From positions 33,917-97,916 of the forward strand of contig JAJYUA010000008.1 in NCBI GenBank assembly GCA_021792755.1: 64,000 bases of DNA. The letters are read 5' to 3'. The DNA is from Pseudomonadota bacterium (GTDB lineage Bacteria > Pseudomonadota > Gammaproteobacteria > Steroidobacterales > Steroidobacteraceae). A program made the position numbers and the translations under genes. A model generated the notes under the pieces. The model ran no database searches. It saw only the letters and a program-made list of their open reading frames with translations, and had not been told where the DNA came from. Positions 1 through 9,008 of the stretch are shown piece by piece. Every line of letters begins with the position of its first letter. Position 1 is the first letter of the stretch.

Positions 1-126
1 CTGCGCCCCGACCCGGACGATCCCCTGCCTGAGGCGCTGCGCCCCGACCCGGACGATCCCCTGCCTGAGGCGCTGCGCCCCGACCCGGACGATCCCCTGC
101 CTGAGGCGCTGCGCCCCGACCCGGAC
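1..126 (+). repeat. 36-bp coding tandem repeat, 3.5 copies
   Basis: A 36-bp unit occurs three times exactly (1-36, 37-72, 73-108) and then as a half copy to 126. It is in frame with the DUF3426 gene and encodes the 12-residue unit LRPDPDDPLPEA, an acidic proline-rich linker. The window starts inside the array, so the true copy number is unknown. Confidence 0.95.
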
Positions 127-684
127 GCGGCGGACGGGCAGCAGCCGGAGGCCGCTTTCGCTCTCGAGCCCGAGCAGCGGCGCGCCTCGGCGCTCTGGAC
201 CGTCGGAACAGTGCTGCTCACCGTGTTGCTGGCGCTTCAGATCGTCAATCATTATCGGAACACGCTGGCGACCTTCCCGTCCATCGACGGAGCGCTGCGC
301 ACCGCGTATCGCGCGCTCGGCATCGAGCTTGCGCCGTCATGGAATGTGCATGCCTACGAAGCTCGCCAGCTCGGCGCCACGGTCAGTGGCACCGATCCGC
401 GCGAGATCACCGTGCGGGCGAGCATCGCCAACCTTGCGCGGCGGCCGCAGCCCCTGCCGCTGCTCAGAGTGACGCTGCAGGACCGCTTCGGCCGCTCCAT
501 TGCGGCCCGCGACGTCCCGCCCCGCGACTACATGCCCTCGGTTCCCTCCCCTGCGCTGCTCGCCGCGGGCGCCCGGATCGACGCCAGCGTGGTCTTCGTC
601 AGTCCGGGCCGGCACGCGGTGGGATTCGTCATCGACGCGTGCCTGCCGGAGCGTCACGGGGTCGTCTGCGCCCATGGACGGTGA
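1..684 (+). CDS. DUF3426 domain membrane protein, 3' part
   Basis: This is the C-terminal part of a protein whose start lies left of the window. The frame is open from base 1. It begins with the repetitive acidic linker, continues through a single hydrophobic segment (ALWTVGTVLLTVLLALQIV, coded near 190-245), and ends in an extracytoplasmic domain of about 145 residues. That domain resembles DUF3426 (NHYRN after the membrane segment, then a beta-rich domain with PLPLLRVTLQDRFG). Family members usually carry an N-terminal MJ0042-type zinc ribbon, which would be outside the window. The stop overlaps the start of dusB by 11 bases, as in the common prmA-DUF3426-dusB-fis order. Its function is not established. 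Confidence 0.85.
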   Translation: MRPDPDDPLPEALRPDPDDPLPEALRPDPDDPLPEALRPDPDAADGQQPEAAFALEPEQRRASALWTVGTVLLTVLLALQIVNHYRNTLATFPSIDGALRTAYRALGIELAPSWNVHAYEARQLGATVSGTDPREITVRASIANLARRPQPLPLLRVTLQDRFGRSIAARDVPPRDYMPSVPSPALLAAGARIDASVVFVSPGRHAVGFVIDACLPERHGVVCAHGR

Positions 685-1693
685 CCCCGGCGCAAGGACA
701 TTGCCGAGGATCGGCCCGTACACCCTGCCCGGACGGGCGGTGCTGGCGCCCATGGCCGGTGTCACCGATCGGCCCTTCCGCATCCTGTGCCGCCGGCTCG
801 GCGCGGCGCTGGCCGCATCGGAGATGTTGACTTCGGATGCGCGCCTGTGGAGGACGCACAAATCCCGCCTCCGGCTGGATCATGCCGGCGAGCCCGAGCC
901 CCGGGTGGTTCAGCTGGCGGGCGCCGAGCCGGCGGTGCTCGCAGAGGCTGCGCGGCTCGCAGTCGGCCGCGGGGCGCAGATCATCGACATCAATATGGGT
1001 TGCCCGGCCAAGAAAGTATGCGGGAGGCTCTGCGGCTCGGCATTGCTGGCGGACGAGGCGCTGGTCGGGCGCATACTCGATGCCGTCGTACGCGCCGTGA
1101 ACGTGCCCGTAACACTCAAGATCCGCACCGGATGGGACCGCCAGCATCGCAACGGCATCGAGATTGCACAGCGCGCGGAACAGTGCGGCATCCAGGCGCT
1201 CGCCGTGCACGGGCGCACGCGCGCCGATTTCTACCAGGGCGAGGCCGAATACGAGACGATCCGCCGGATCAAGTCCAGCGTGCGCATCCCGGTATTCGCG
1301 AACGGTGACATCCGTTGCGCGCACGATGCGCGCAAAGTGCTTGATTTCACTGACGCAGATGCAGTCATGATCGGGCGCGCGAGCTTCGGCGAGCCATGGG
1401 TTTTTCGATCTGTCAATTCTTTCCTCGAAAGCGGGGAAAAAACGCGGCCGCTCTTGCGCTGCGAAGCGCGTGATATCATCCTTGCTCACCTCGATTCCCT
1501 GTACGGCTTCTACGGTGAGGAAAGCGGCGTGCGCATCGCCCGCAAGCACATCGGCTGGTATTGCGAGCGATGCTTCACCGATCCTGCGCCGGTCCGTCAG
1601 GATCTGATGGCGGCGACAAGCGCGCGCGAGCAGCTGGCGCGCGCGAGCCTGCATTTCGATGCTTGGGCTGGGGGCGCCGCACGTGCGGCCTGA
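674..1693 (+). CDS. dusB: tRNA-dihydrouridine synthase B
   Basis: This is an FMN-dependent enzyme that reduces uridine to dihydrouridine in tRNA D-loops. The 339-aa product has the Dus barrel start (LAPMAGVTDRPFR, residues 24-36), the catalytic cysteine in NMGCPAKKV (Cys110), the LKIRTGW and VHGRTR motifs, and the FMN-phosphate region ANGDI...MIGRA, then the C-terminal helical domain (GVRIARKHIGWY). The frame is open upstream to 500, but ATG 674 gives the family length and an 11-base overlap with the DUF3426 stop. The residues after the catalytic motif (CGRLCGSALL) contain two extra cysteines compared with the usual NRKLAGSALL, which is unusual but outside the catalytic motif. fis follows 27 bases downstream, the classic dusB-fis operon. 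Confidence 0.96.
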   Translation: MDGDPGARTLPRIGPYTLPGRAVLAPMAGVTDRPFRILCRRLGAALAASEMLTSDARLWRTHKSRLRLDHAGEPEPRVVQLAGAEPAVLAEAARLAVGRGAQIIDINMGCPAKKVCGRLCGSALLADEALVGRILDAVVRAVNVPVTLKIRTGWDRQHRNGIEIAQRAEQCGIQALAVHGRTRADFYQGEAEYETIRRIKSSVRIPVFANGDIRCAHDARKVLDFTDADAVMIGRASFGEPWVFRSVNSFLESGEKTRPLLRCEARDIILAHLDSLYGFYGEESGVRIARKHIGWYCERCFTDPAPVRQDLMAATSAREQLARASLHFDAWAGGAARAA

Positions 1694-1720
1694 CGTATCG
1701 AAACCTCTCGAGAACCTCAC

Positions 1721-2014
1721 ATGGCAGCCAGAAAAAAAAACACCGGGCGAGCGCTTGTCGCCGGGATCAGAATCAACGGCCACGATCTGCCGTTGCGCAG
1801 CCACGCCGAGCGCGCGTTGAGCGATTACTTCACCCACCTCGACGGCTCTCATCCGGCGGACCTTTACAACCTGGTGCTTCGCGAAGTCGAGGAGCCGCTG
1901 TTCCGCGTGGTGCTCGACTACGCCGAAGGCAACCAGAGCCGTGCCGCCGGCATCCTCGGCATCAACCGCGGAACGTTGCGCAAGAAGCTCAGACAATTCG
2001 GTCTCGCCGGTTGA
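1721..2014 (+). CDS. fis: DNA-binding protein Fis
   Basis: Fis is a nucleoid-associated regulator that bends DNA as a homodimer. The 97-aa product matches the family length. Its C-terminal half is nearly canonical: LVLREVEEPLF, then VLDYAEGNQSRAAGILGINRGTLRKKL, the helix-turn-helix. The N-terminal 25 residues are variable, as usual. The start ATG at 1721 follows a stretch with GAGAACC upstream. It sits between dusB and purH, an arrangement seen in several gammaproteobacterial lineages. Confidence 0.96.
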   Translation: MAARKKNTGRALVAGIRINGHDLPLRSHAERALSDYFTHLDGSHPADLYNLVLREVEEPLFRVVLDYAEGNQSRAAGILGINRGTLRKKLRQFGLAG

Positions 2015-2023
2015 CATAATTCG

Positions 2024-3610
2024 ATGAGTGACACGCTCCGGCCCGTGCGTCGGGCACTGCTTTCCGTTTCCGACAAGACGGGCTTGGTGCAGCTGGCGCA
2101 GGCCCTGGCCCGGCATGGCGTGGAGATTCTCTCCACCGGCGGCACCGCCCGGTTGCTCGCGAACAAGGGCCTGCCGGTGCGCGAAGTGTCGCACTACACG
2201 GGCTTCCCGGAAATCATGGATGGGCGCGTCAAGACCCTGCATCCGAAGATTCACGGCGGCCTGCTCGGACGGCGCGGCGTCGACGAGGCGGTCATGGCGC
2301 TGCACGGCATCCAGCCCATCGATCTGCTCGTGGTCAATCTCTATCCGTTCGCGGCGACGGTGGCGCGCCCCAACTGCCGCTACCAGGAGGCCCTCGAGAA
2401 CATCGATATCGGGGGCCCCGCCATGCTGCGCGCGGCCGCCAAGAACCACGAATCGGTCGCCGTGGCGGTCGATCCCGATGATTACGGCACGCTGGTCGCG
2501 GAGCTCGATGCCCACGAGGGCGCGACCACGGCCGCGACGCGTGCCCGGCTGGCAGCCAAGGTTTTCGCCCATACGGCCCGCTACGACACCATGGTCGCCG
2601 GTTTCCTTGCCGCCCATCACACGCTGCCGCAGGAGCCGCTGCGCGAGGAGCGCTTCCCGGCGACACTGGCGCTTTACTTCGAGCGGGCGCAGGTGCTGCG
2701 CTACGGGGAGAACCCGCACCAGCAGGCGGCGCTGTACCGGGACGGGCGCACCGGCGGGGGGCTCGCCCGGGCGAGGATGCTGCAGGGCAGGGACCTCTCG
2801 TTCAACAACCTGGCCGACGCGGACACCGCGATCGAGTGCGCGCGGCAGTTCGAGCAGCCCGCCTGCGTGATCGTCAAGCATGCCAATCCGTGCGGCGTGG
2901 CCGTTGCGGACTCGCTTCTTGCCGCCTACGAGCGGGCCTACCGGACAGACCCGACTTCGGCCTTCGGCGGCATCATCGCGTGCAACCGGCCGCTCGATGC
3001 CGCCGTGGCCCGCGCCATTCTCGGCCGGCAGTTCGTGGAGGTCATCGCCGCACCCTCGGTCGAGCCGGGCGCCGCGCAGGCGCTGGCCGACAAACCGGGC
3101 ATCCGCGTCCTCGAGCTCGGCACCCTCGGGCAGCCGCTGCGCGAGAGCCTCGAATACCGCAGTATCTGCGGTGGACTGCTGGTGCAGACCCGCGATATCG
3201 GCCAAGTGGCCTTGAGCGAGCTGAAGGTGGTCAGCCGCCGCCAGCCGACGCCCCGGCAGCTCGCCGACCTGCAGTTCGCCTGGCGGGTCGCGAAGTTCGT
3301 CAAATCCAATGCCATCGTCTATGCCCGCGACGGCGCGACGGTCGGCGTCGGGGCCGGTCAGATGAGCCGTGTGTATTCGAGCCGTATCGCGGCCATGAAG
3401 GCCACCGACGAGAAGCTCGCCGTCGAGGGCGCGGTGATGGCATCGGATGCGTTCTTCCCGTTCCGGGACGGGGTGGACGTGGCTGCGCAGCACGGCATCG
3501 AGGCGGTCATCCAGCCGGGGGGCTCGCGCAATGACTCCGAGGTGATCGCAGCTGCCGACGAGCACGGGATGGCGATGGTGTTCACGGGCATGCGCCATTT
3601 CCGGCATTGA
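2024..3610 (+). CDS. purH: bifunctional AICAR formyltransferase / IMP cyclohydrolase
   Basis: PurH catalyses the last two steps of IMP synthesis: formylation of AICAR with 10-formyl-THF, then ring closure. The 528-aa product has the N-terminal MGS-like cyclohydrolase domain ([47 protein letters not shown]). The C-terminal transformylase domain has [28 protein letters not shown] and [12 protein letters not shown] followed by [10 protein letters not shown]. Length is typical. It starts 9 bases after fis and ends one base before purD, so the two purine genes are probably co-transcribed with the dusB-fis unit. Confidence 0.98.
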   Translation: MSDTLRPVRRALLSVSDKTGLVQLAQALARHGVEILSTGGTARLLANKGLPVREVSHYTGFPEIMDGRVKTLHPKIHGGLLGRRGVDEAVMALHGIQPIDLLVVNLYPFAATVARPNCRYQEALENIDIGGPAMLRAAAKNHESVAVAVDPDDYGTLVAELDAHEGATTAATRARLAAKVFAHTARYDTMVAGFLAAHHTLPQEPLREERFPATLALYFERAQVLRYGENPHQQAALYRDGRTGGGLARARMLQGRDLSFNNLADADTAIECARQFEQPACVIVKHANPCGVAVADSLLAAYERAYRTDPTSAFGGIIACNRPLDAAVARAILGRQFVEVIAAPSVEPGAAQALADKPGIRVLELGTLGQPLRESLEYRSICGGLLVQTRDIGQVALSELKVVSRRQPTPRQLADLQFAWRVAKFVKSNAIVYARDGATVGVGAGQMSRVYSSRIAAMKATDEKLAVEGAVMASDAFFPFRDGVDVAAQHGIEAVIQPGGSRNDSEVIAAADEHGMAMVFTGMRHFRH

Positions 3611-3611
3611 A

Positions 3612-4907
3612 ATGAAGGTGCTCATCATCGGCTCCGGCGGCCGCGAACACGCGCTCGCCTGGAAGTGCGCCGCCTCCGCCCGCGTCACCGAAGTGTTGGT
3701 TGCTCCCGGGAACGCCGGCACGGCTGTGGAGCCCGGGTGCCGCAACGTGGATGTCGCCGCGGAGGACACCGGCGCGCTGGTGAGCCTGGCCAGGCGCGAG
3801 GGGGTCGCGCTGACGATCGTGGGACCGGAGGCGCCGCTGGTCGCGGGCGTGGTCGATGCGTTCGAGGCCGCAGGTCTCGTCTGCTTCGGCCCGAGGCGGC
3901 TGGCCGCGCGGCTCGAGGGCTCCAAGGCATTCACCAAGGACTTCCTTCACCGGCACCGCATCCCGGCGGCGCGCTCGCGGACATTCACCCGCTCGAGCTA
4001 CGATCCGGCCTGGCTCGATTCGCAACCGCTCCCCTTGGTGATCAAGGCGAGCGGCCTTGCGGCGGGCAAGGGCGTGATCATCGCCGAATCTCACGCCGAG
4101 GCCCGCAGCGCGGCCGCCGCCATGCTCGGCGGCCGCTTCGGGGCGGCGGGCGAGGAGGTCGTCGTGGAGGAGTTCCTCCAGGGCGAGGAGATAAGCTTCA
4201 TCGTCATGGCCGACGGCCACCACGTGCTGCCGCTCGCCACCTCTCAGGACCACAAGCGCCGCGATGACGGTGATCGGGGACCCAACACCGGCGGGATGGG
4301 GGCCTATTCGCCCGCGCCTCGGGTCACCCCGGAACTGCACGCCCGCATCATGAGCGAGGTGATCGAGCCGGCGATTCTCGGCCTGGCGGGCGACGGGACG
4401 CCGTACACGGGCTTCCTGTACGCCGGCCTCATGGTCGCAGCGGATGGCACGCCCAACGTGCTCGAATTCAACTGCCGACTCGGTGACCCGGAGACCCAGG
4501 CGGTGCTGAGCCGGCTGCGATCGGACTTGACGCTGCTGTGCGAGGCGGCGCTCGCCGGACGGCTCGACACGGTGAGTGCCGAGTGGGATCCGAGGGCGGC
4601 GCTGGGGGTGGTGCTGGCGGGGGAAGGCTACCCCGATTCGGGCCGCCGCGGGGAGCGGATCGAGGGGCTCGATCGGGCGGAAAGCCTGGTGCGCAACGGC
4701 TCAGGCAAGCTGTTCCACGCCGGCACCAAGCTCTCCGGATCGGACGTACTCACCAGCGGCGGGCGTGTGCTGTGCGCGGTGGGGCTGGGCCGCTCGGTGG
4801 CCGATGCGCAGCACGTGGCCTATCGGCTGGTCGACGTGATCCGCTTCCCGGGCATGCACTACCGCCGGGACATCGGTCAGCGCGCGATCGCGCGAGAGCG
4901 GTCCTGA
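3612..4907 (+). CDS. purD: phosphoribosylamine-glycine ligase (GARS)
   Basis: PurD joins glycine to phosphoribosylamine with ATP, the second step of purine synthesis. The 431-aa product shows the N-terminal MKVLIIGSGGREHALAWK signature, the ATP-grasp core (PLVIKASGLAAGKGV, GEEISFIVMADG) and the diagnostic NVLEFNCRLGDPETQ near residue 290. It begins one base after the purH stop, so the two are translationally linked. No terminator was evident in the 250 bases that follow. Confidence 0.98.
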   Translation: MKVLIIGSGGREHALAWKCAASARVTEVLVAPGNAGTAVEPGCRNVDVAAEDTGALVSLARREGVALTIVGPEAPLVAGVVDAFEAAGLVCFGPRRLAARLEGSKAFTKDFLHRHRIPAARSRTFTRSSYDPAWLDSQPLPLVIKASGLAAGKGVIIAESHAEARSAAAAMLGGRFGAAGEEVVVEEFLQGEEISFIVMADGHHVLPLATSQDHKRRDDGDRGPNTGGMGAYSPAPRVTPELHARIMSEVIEPAILGLAGDGTPYTGFLYAGLMVAADGTPNVLEFNCRLGDPETQAVLSRLRSDLTLLCEAALAGRLDTVSAEWDPRAALGVVLAGEGYPDSGRRGERIEGLDRAESLVRNGSGKLFHAGTKLSGSDVLTSGGRVLCAVGLGRSVADAQHVAYRLVDVIRFPGMHYRRDIGQRAIARERS

Positions 4908-5160
4908 CTGCTCACAGTCCGTCGGCACGGCGGGCGCGGGGCCTTGGCGCACGGCATCAGGCGGGATTGACCGGGGTGGCTAATCCCATGAGATGCGGCT
5001 TGGCCCTTTCCGACACGATGGCAAATGGTCCTGGCGGCCCGAGCGCTCGGCGGGGGCGCCATTGACCGGAAAGGGGGGGCCGGGCGAGCCGGCACCGGCG
5101 CGCCCGCGATGATTTTCAGCCGCGGCGGCCTCGATCCGCGCGGCAGCGTCGGGGCCTCCG

Positions 5161-6540
5161 TCAGTGCGCGAGGTCGAACAGTGTCTCGGTGCCCTCGTCC
5201 CAGCCGTCCCACAGGTAATCGTCCGCTTCGCCATCGGCGATCAAGCGCAGGGCGTACTTGACCTGCTCCCTGTAGAACTCGCAAAAAGCGCCGGTGTTGC
5301 CCATCCGGCCGCCCATTTCGTGCGCCTCCGCCGGGCAGGGTGAGCCGCAGAAGTGGCGGATCGCGCACTCGCCGCACGGACTGAAGGTATCCACGTTCCG
5401 TCCGCTCACGGCGTTGAAGGCATCGGAGGCGAGCGCAGCCTCGACGCCGCCATCGGCCAACAAGTGCCCGCCGTCGAACCGGGGCAAGCCGATGAATTCA
5501 CTGCACGGATAGAGGCTGCCGTCCGCAGACAGAGCGAAGAAGGCGCGGCCTGCGCCGCAGGGCGAAATGTCGCACATCAATCGTCGCGCCGTCGGCGCGC
5601 GGATGGCGATGAGGATGTTGGCAAAGTTGGCCACGACGAGCTTTCTGCCGCTCTCGCGGTAGAGTTCGTGGGTACGATCGAGCGCCGCGAAGAACGCTCG
5701 CGCCATGGCCCGGTCGTCCGGCCTGATGGCCCGTGCGCCGGAGAGGGTGCAGCGAACGGCGTTGAGCATGCAGGTGGGCACCTCACGGGCATGGAACAGC
5801 TCGACCATGGCGCTCAGATGGGGCAGGTTCTCGATGGTGCACGTGGTAATGACGCTCCACGCGTCATAGCCGCGCAGGCGACTCATCGCCCCGAGCACCC
5901 GATCGTGCACGCTCCTGCCGCTCCAGGTGCGTCGGGTGGCATCGGTGACGTCGGCGCACGGACCATCGAGCGACAATCCGATGCTGACGTTCCTCGCCGT
6001 AAGAAACCTCACTGCCGCCTCGTCGAGAAGCGTGCCGTTGGTCTGCACGCCGAAAATGAAATCACCGGCGAACGCCTCGATGGCGGCGAACACCGCGTCC
6101 CGGTTCATGAGCGGCTCGGCACCGTGAAAAATTGCGCGGGCTTTGCGCCCTTGCGGCATGATCGAGCGGAAATAGTCACGCAGCCGGCCGAGCGAGGCGA
6201 GCAGCTGATCGGCGCTCATGTGTCCACCGCTGCGGCGCTGCGCCTCGGGCAGATAGCAATAGCGGCAGTTGAGATTGCACCGCTCGGTCGGATTGAGATA
6301 GACCCCCGAGGGCTTCAGCTCGAAGCGCAGCGCATGCAGCTCGCGCCCGCAGGCGTCGGCGTGCCGGCGATAGGCGTCGCGCAGCGCACCGCCAGCCAGC
6401 GTGTCGGCCACGCGCCCCTTGTCCACCAGGGCCCAGAAGGCGGTCTTCGGATCGAGGATGGCGGCGTAGACGGGGTGGCCGATGTCCAGGGACGTGAGCG
6501 TCGGATCGGGATGTGTCCGGGCCGGCGCGCCGGCGCTCAC
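5161..6540 (-). CDS. cbpB: radical SAM/SPASM peptide-modifying enzyme (CbpB-like)
   Basis: This is a predicted cytoplasmic maturase of the small peptide encoded just upstream. The 459-aa product has the radical SAM cluster CNLNCRYCY (Cys88, Cys92, Cys95) and a barrel with HGAEPL and IGLSLDG. A C-terminal SPASM-type region has many cysteines (CDISPCGAG, LYPCSEFIG, FSPCGECAIRHFCGSPCPAE, AFCEFY), fitting two auxiliary Fe-S clusters. GTG at 6540 is chosen because it overlaps the stop of the peptide gene in GTGA and has AGAAGG upstream. A longer open frame to 6741 merely overlaps the peptide gene. The arrangement of cobalamin riboswitch, short peptide and SPASM enzyme matches what I recall as the CbpA/CbpB families; the exact name needs a profile search. 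The product chemistry is unknown. Confidence 0.85.
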   Translation of the reverse strand: MSAGAPARTHPDPTLTSLDIGHPVYAAILDPKTAFWALVDKGRVADTLAGGALRDAYRRHADACGRELHALRFELKPSGVYLNPTERCNLNCRYCYLPEAQRRSGGHMSADQLLASLGRLRDYFRSIMPQGRKARAIFHGAEPLMNRDAVFAAIEAFAGDFIFGVQTNGTLLDEAAVRFLTARNVSIGLSLDGPCADVTDATRRTWSGRSVHDRVLGAMSRLRGYDAWSVITTCTIENLPHLSAMVELFHAREVPTCMLNAVRCTLSGARAIRPDDRAMARAFFAALDRTHELYRESGRKLVVANFANILIAIRAPTARRLMCDISPCGAGRAFFALSADGSLYPCSEFIGLPRFDGGHLLADGGVEAALASDAFNAVSGRNVDTFSPCGECAIRHFCGSPCPAEAHEMGGRMGNTGAFCEFYREQVKYALRLIADGEADDYLWDGWDEGTETLFDLAH

Positions 6541-6689
6541 CGGGCGACCTTCTTGTCCATCAGAACATAGTGCGAGAGGCCGACACCGTCCGGACTGCAG
6601 GTTTTCCGCAGCGCAATGGTCGGCGCGGCGCCCGCAGACCCGGTGGGCGCCGGCGGGGTCTGTTGCTTGATGAGAACGATCTTCGTCAT
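6537..6689 (-). CDS. cbpA: 50-aa modified-peptide precursor (CbpA-like)
   Basis: This short gene encodes 50 residues beginning MTKIVLIKQQ and ending YVLMDKKVAR. It has a Pro/Ala/Gly-rich middle and a single cysteine (Cys31, in RKTCSPDGVG). A strong ribosome-binding site, GAGGAG, lies six bases before ATG 6689. The stop overlaps the start of the radical SAM gene by four bases, so translation is coupled. The position directly after the riboswitch terminator and before a SPASM enzyme identifies it as the likely substrate peptide. The leader is probably the N-terminal half and the modified core the segment around Cys31-Tyr41, but that split is inference. There is no visible protease or exporter gene beside it. 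Confidence 0.82.
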   Translation of the reverse strand: MTKIVLIKQQTPPAPTGSAGAAPTIALRKTCSPDGVGLSHYVLMDKKVAR

Positions 6690-6712
6690 GATCCACTCCT
6701 CGGGGATATGCA

Positions 6713-6768
6713 CAAAAGAAAAGGGCTCCGGCTGCTCGCACGCGATCGCATGCGAGCAGCCGGAGCCC
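6713..6768 (-). terminator. intrinsic terminator of the cobalamin riboswitch
   Basis: There is a perfect 18-bp GC-rich stem (arms 6723-6740 and 6751-6768) with a 10-base loop. On the minus strand it is followed by TTTTCTTTTG. It lies between the cobalamin aptamer and cbpA, so it is the expected expression platform: termination when the cofactor is bound. Confidence 0.93.
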
Positions 6769-6785
6769 TTGCCACGACTCCGAAT

Positions 6786-6945
6786 CGGTTCGAGACGTCT
6801 TCTGGCTCCCGGATCAGCCGGATCGCTGCGCCTTCCCGCCGGGGTGATCCCCGACAGTGGTGGGTCTTTCAACCCTGCAGCGGCCGTCCCCGGATACAGC
6901 GGCGGGCCCGCCACGGATTTGCACCGTGTTCCGTTTCCTCGAACC
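6786..6945 (-). promoter_or_regulatory. cobalamin (B12) riboswitch
   Basis: Read on the minus strand, the element is closed by a 9-bp P1 stem, CGGTTCGAG (6945-6937) with CTCGAACCG (6794-6786). Inside are recognisable conserved blocks: ACGGTGCAAATCCGTGGCGG, CCCGCCGCTGTA, the B12-box-like CCACCACTGTC, GGGAAGGCG, and the 3' signature CCGGGAGCCAGAAGACGT. Order and spacing fit the cobalamin aptamer. It precedes the terminator at 6713-6768 and the cbpA-cbpB genes, so high cobalamin should switch these genes off. Confidence 0.92.
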
Positions 6946-7215
6946 GAAACGAGCCGGGATTCTCTCCCGTGCCCCTCGGTCCGTCAAGCTCTCGGACGCA
7001 GCGCCCTGGCACCGCCCGAACCGAATGCCTCTGCCGTTGGCGGCATCGGCGCACCCTGCTCGATGCGTGAACGCTCGATTTGGACGGCGCACGGATTCGA
7101 CGATATCGATGCGTCACCGTCGCATGTGCATCTGACTCCCGACTCCCGGCCGCCTCGCCCGCAGGCGCCCGACCGGGCACATTGCCGCTCGGGCGCCCAT
7201 CGGTCGAGCGATGGC

Positions 7216-8157
7216 TCAGAAGTTCAGGGCGGTCGTCTGATTGGCGGTCACGGTTGCAGACAGGCCTGAAGGCGGCAGGAACGCCACCGTGATCGCGCCC
7301 GTATTCGACGTGCTCGTGCACGCAACCGCGAGTGTGTAGCCGCCGGCGAGCAGGAACGGCTGGTCGTAGGTGTAGCTGCCCGAGGACGACAGGGCGATCT
7401 GCGGCTCCACCACCGGCGTGAGGGTGCTCGAGGGAGTCACGGTTCCGGAGAAGAGGTAAACGTGCGCATTGGGCAGAGGTCCGCTACCCGAGTACCCGTT
7501 CAGGCACGCGGAATTGCTCTGCAGGGTCGAGAGCGTCACGGTGCCGCTGATCGTCCCGGCCTGGACATTGTTGATCAAGCGCAGCGCCGGCCGCAGGATG
7601 TAATCCTGTATGCCGCCGGTGGTCTGGCCCGGCGGGGCGGTGATCGACTGTTGCAACATGAAATCGACGGTGAAGTTGGCCACCTGGTTGGCCGTCATGG
7701 TGAAGCCTTGAACCAGCTTGAGTCCCGTCTGCGCGCCGCTCGGGATGATCAGAGGATAGCGGGCGCCGTTGATCTCGATGTACGAGTTCGCCACGGTGCC
7801 GTCCGAGGCGACATTGAGCAACAGCCGAATCCAGTCGTAGTTGCCCGCCGGGACGGAGACGCCGTTGAGAAGCGAGGCTTCGTTGCCGTCTTGCTCGTTC
7901 AGCAGGTTGATCGTCTGCGGGGAATTGAAATTGAAGGTGACCGGATTGCCGCCGCCGCTCGGCTGCAACTCGACGCCGGTGAAGGAGATCACCACCGCGC
8001 TCGCCGAATCGACCGGGCCGTCGGCGATACCGAGATTCATGGTGGCGGAGGAAGACGGGCCGCCTCCGCCGCAGGCGGCCAGCGGCAGGGCAAGACACGC
8101 GAGCGCGGCCATTCGCAGACGGCGCCATTGAAAGGTGGTGCGCATAAAATGTTGCAT
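7216..8157 (-). CDS. DUF4382 domain lipoprotein
   Basis: This is a 313-aa exported lipoprotein of unknown function. The N-terminus is basic (MQHFMRTTFQWRRLRM), then hydrophobic, ending in the lipobox LPLAAC (Cys29) and a Gly/Ser-rich tether. The mature protein begins MNLGIADGPVDSASAVVISFTGVELQ, the typical start of DUF4382 domains (about residues 38-180). A beta-rich C-terminal domain resembles a carboxypeptidase-regulatory-like fold (GTISGTVTL, NAHVYLF, GGYTLAVACT). The start at 8157 was chosen for the signal peptide; ATG 8145 is an alternative. It stands alone, pointing towards the riboswitch unit. Confidence 0.85.
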   Translation of the reverse strand: MQHFMRTTFQWRRLRMAALACLALPLAACGGGGPSSSATMNLGIADGPVDSASAVVISFTGVELQPSGGGNPVTFNFNSPQTINLLNEQDGNEASLLNGVSVPAGNYDWIRLLLNVASDGTVANSYIEINGARYPLIIPSGAQTGLKLVQGFTMTANQVANFTVDFMLQQSITAPPGQTTGGIQDYILRPALRLINNVQAGTISGTVTLSTLQSNSACLNGYSGSGPLPNAHVYLFSGTVTPSSTLTPVVEPQIALSSSGSYTYDQPFLLAGGYTLAVACTSTSNTGAITVAFLPPSGLSATVTANQTTALNF

Positions 8158-9008
8158 GGCGGTAAGTCTCCGGCGATCGAGAGCCTGCGGCCCGTTTACC
8201 CCGATTTTCTTCAAGGTCATGAAACGTCGGTCGGTCAAAACGGATGACAGGATTGTTCGGCAAACCCCCGGAGGCCGTCGCTCAGTCCGACCGGCGGCGG
8301 TCCGTGGCCGACGAGTGGCGGGAATTGTTGACGTAATCTGTCAATCGCGGCGCAAGCACAGCATTGATGAAACGAATGGGCCTGATGGGGCGCGGCCCAC
8401 AACCTACCTTCATCCGATGCCATCTGTCCGCGCGGCCGCTGAAACTGCGACAGAAGTCCGCGCGTGCCTCCTCTCATGCGGCCGATGCGCAAAATTTCCC
8501 CGCTGCGGACCCGCCCGGGTTGCTGAGCCGGGGACTGCGGGATGTCCCGGCGGCGGGCCGCCCGAGTTCCCGAGCTGACGCCCCCCTGCGCCGGAATGTG
8601 GCGCTTGGACGCGACAAGTCGTCTTTACCCGCGATGAGGCACAGACGCCGCTCGGAGCCTTGCCGCTCGAAATCCTCGCCCGTCAGCCACGCGTCCACCT
8701 TCGGCCGCCGGCCGATGCGCCGGCGCCGGATCGAACGGCTCGATGCCGCCGATGGCGTCACGGTGCGGCCGTTGCTTCTGCAGCGGATGGTGGAATTTCC
8801 GCGACTGCTCAAGCACGGCGCGTACGGCACGCATCGGCTGCGCCAATGAAATGGCGCAGGCGCCGATCGCCGCAGCCTCGAAACCGCGGAGCACCGCCTG
8901 CCGATGTCCGATCTCCTCCACGCTCGACAACGGGGCGGGGAAGTTCGGCGTCGGCTCGTAGGCCTCGGCTGCCGCCGCCGGCGCGGCGAAGCACGATGGT
9001 GCCGCGAT
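8158..9008. other. 850-bp region without a convincing gene
   Basis: Several frames stay open here because of the high GC content, but none gives a recognisable domain, and their compositions (Arg/Pro/Ser-rich) look like shadow translation. A minus-strand frame at 8625-8930 is the least unlike a protein, yet I recognise nothing in it. The left end presumably holds the promoter of the DUF4382 gene. Confidence 0.5.

Noticed and set aside
629-3937. Very long open frame antisense to dusB, fis, purH and purD
   Set aside because: It is a shadow of GC-rich codon use on the other strand. Its composition is Arg/His/Gly-rich, it has no domain, and the plus strand holds four certain genes.
8330-8347. 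TTGAC-GTAATCT-GTCAA inverted repeat as a regulator site
   Set aside because: Short arms, no gene close enough on either side, and no second copy; chance occurrence is likely.
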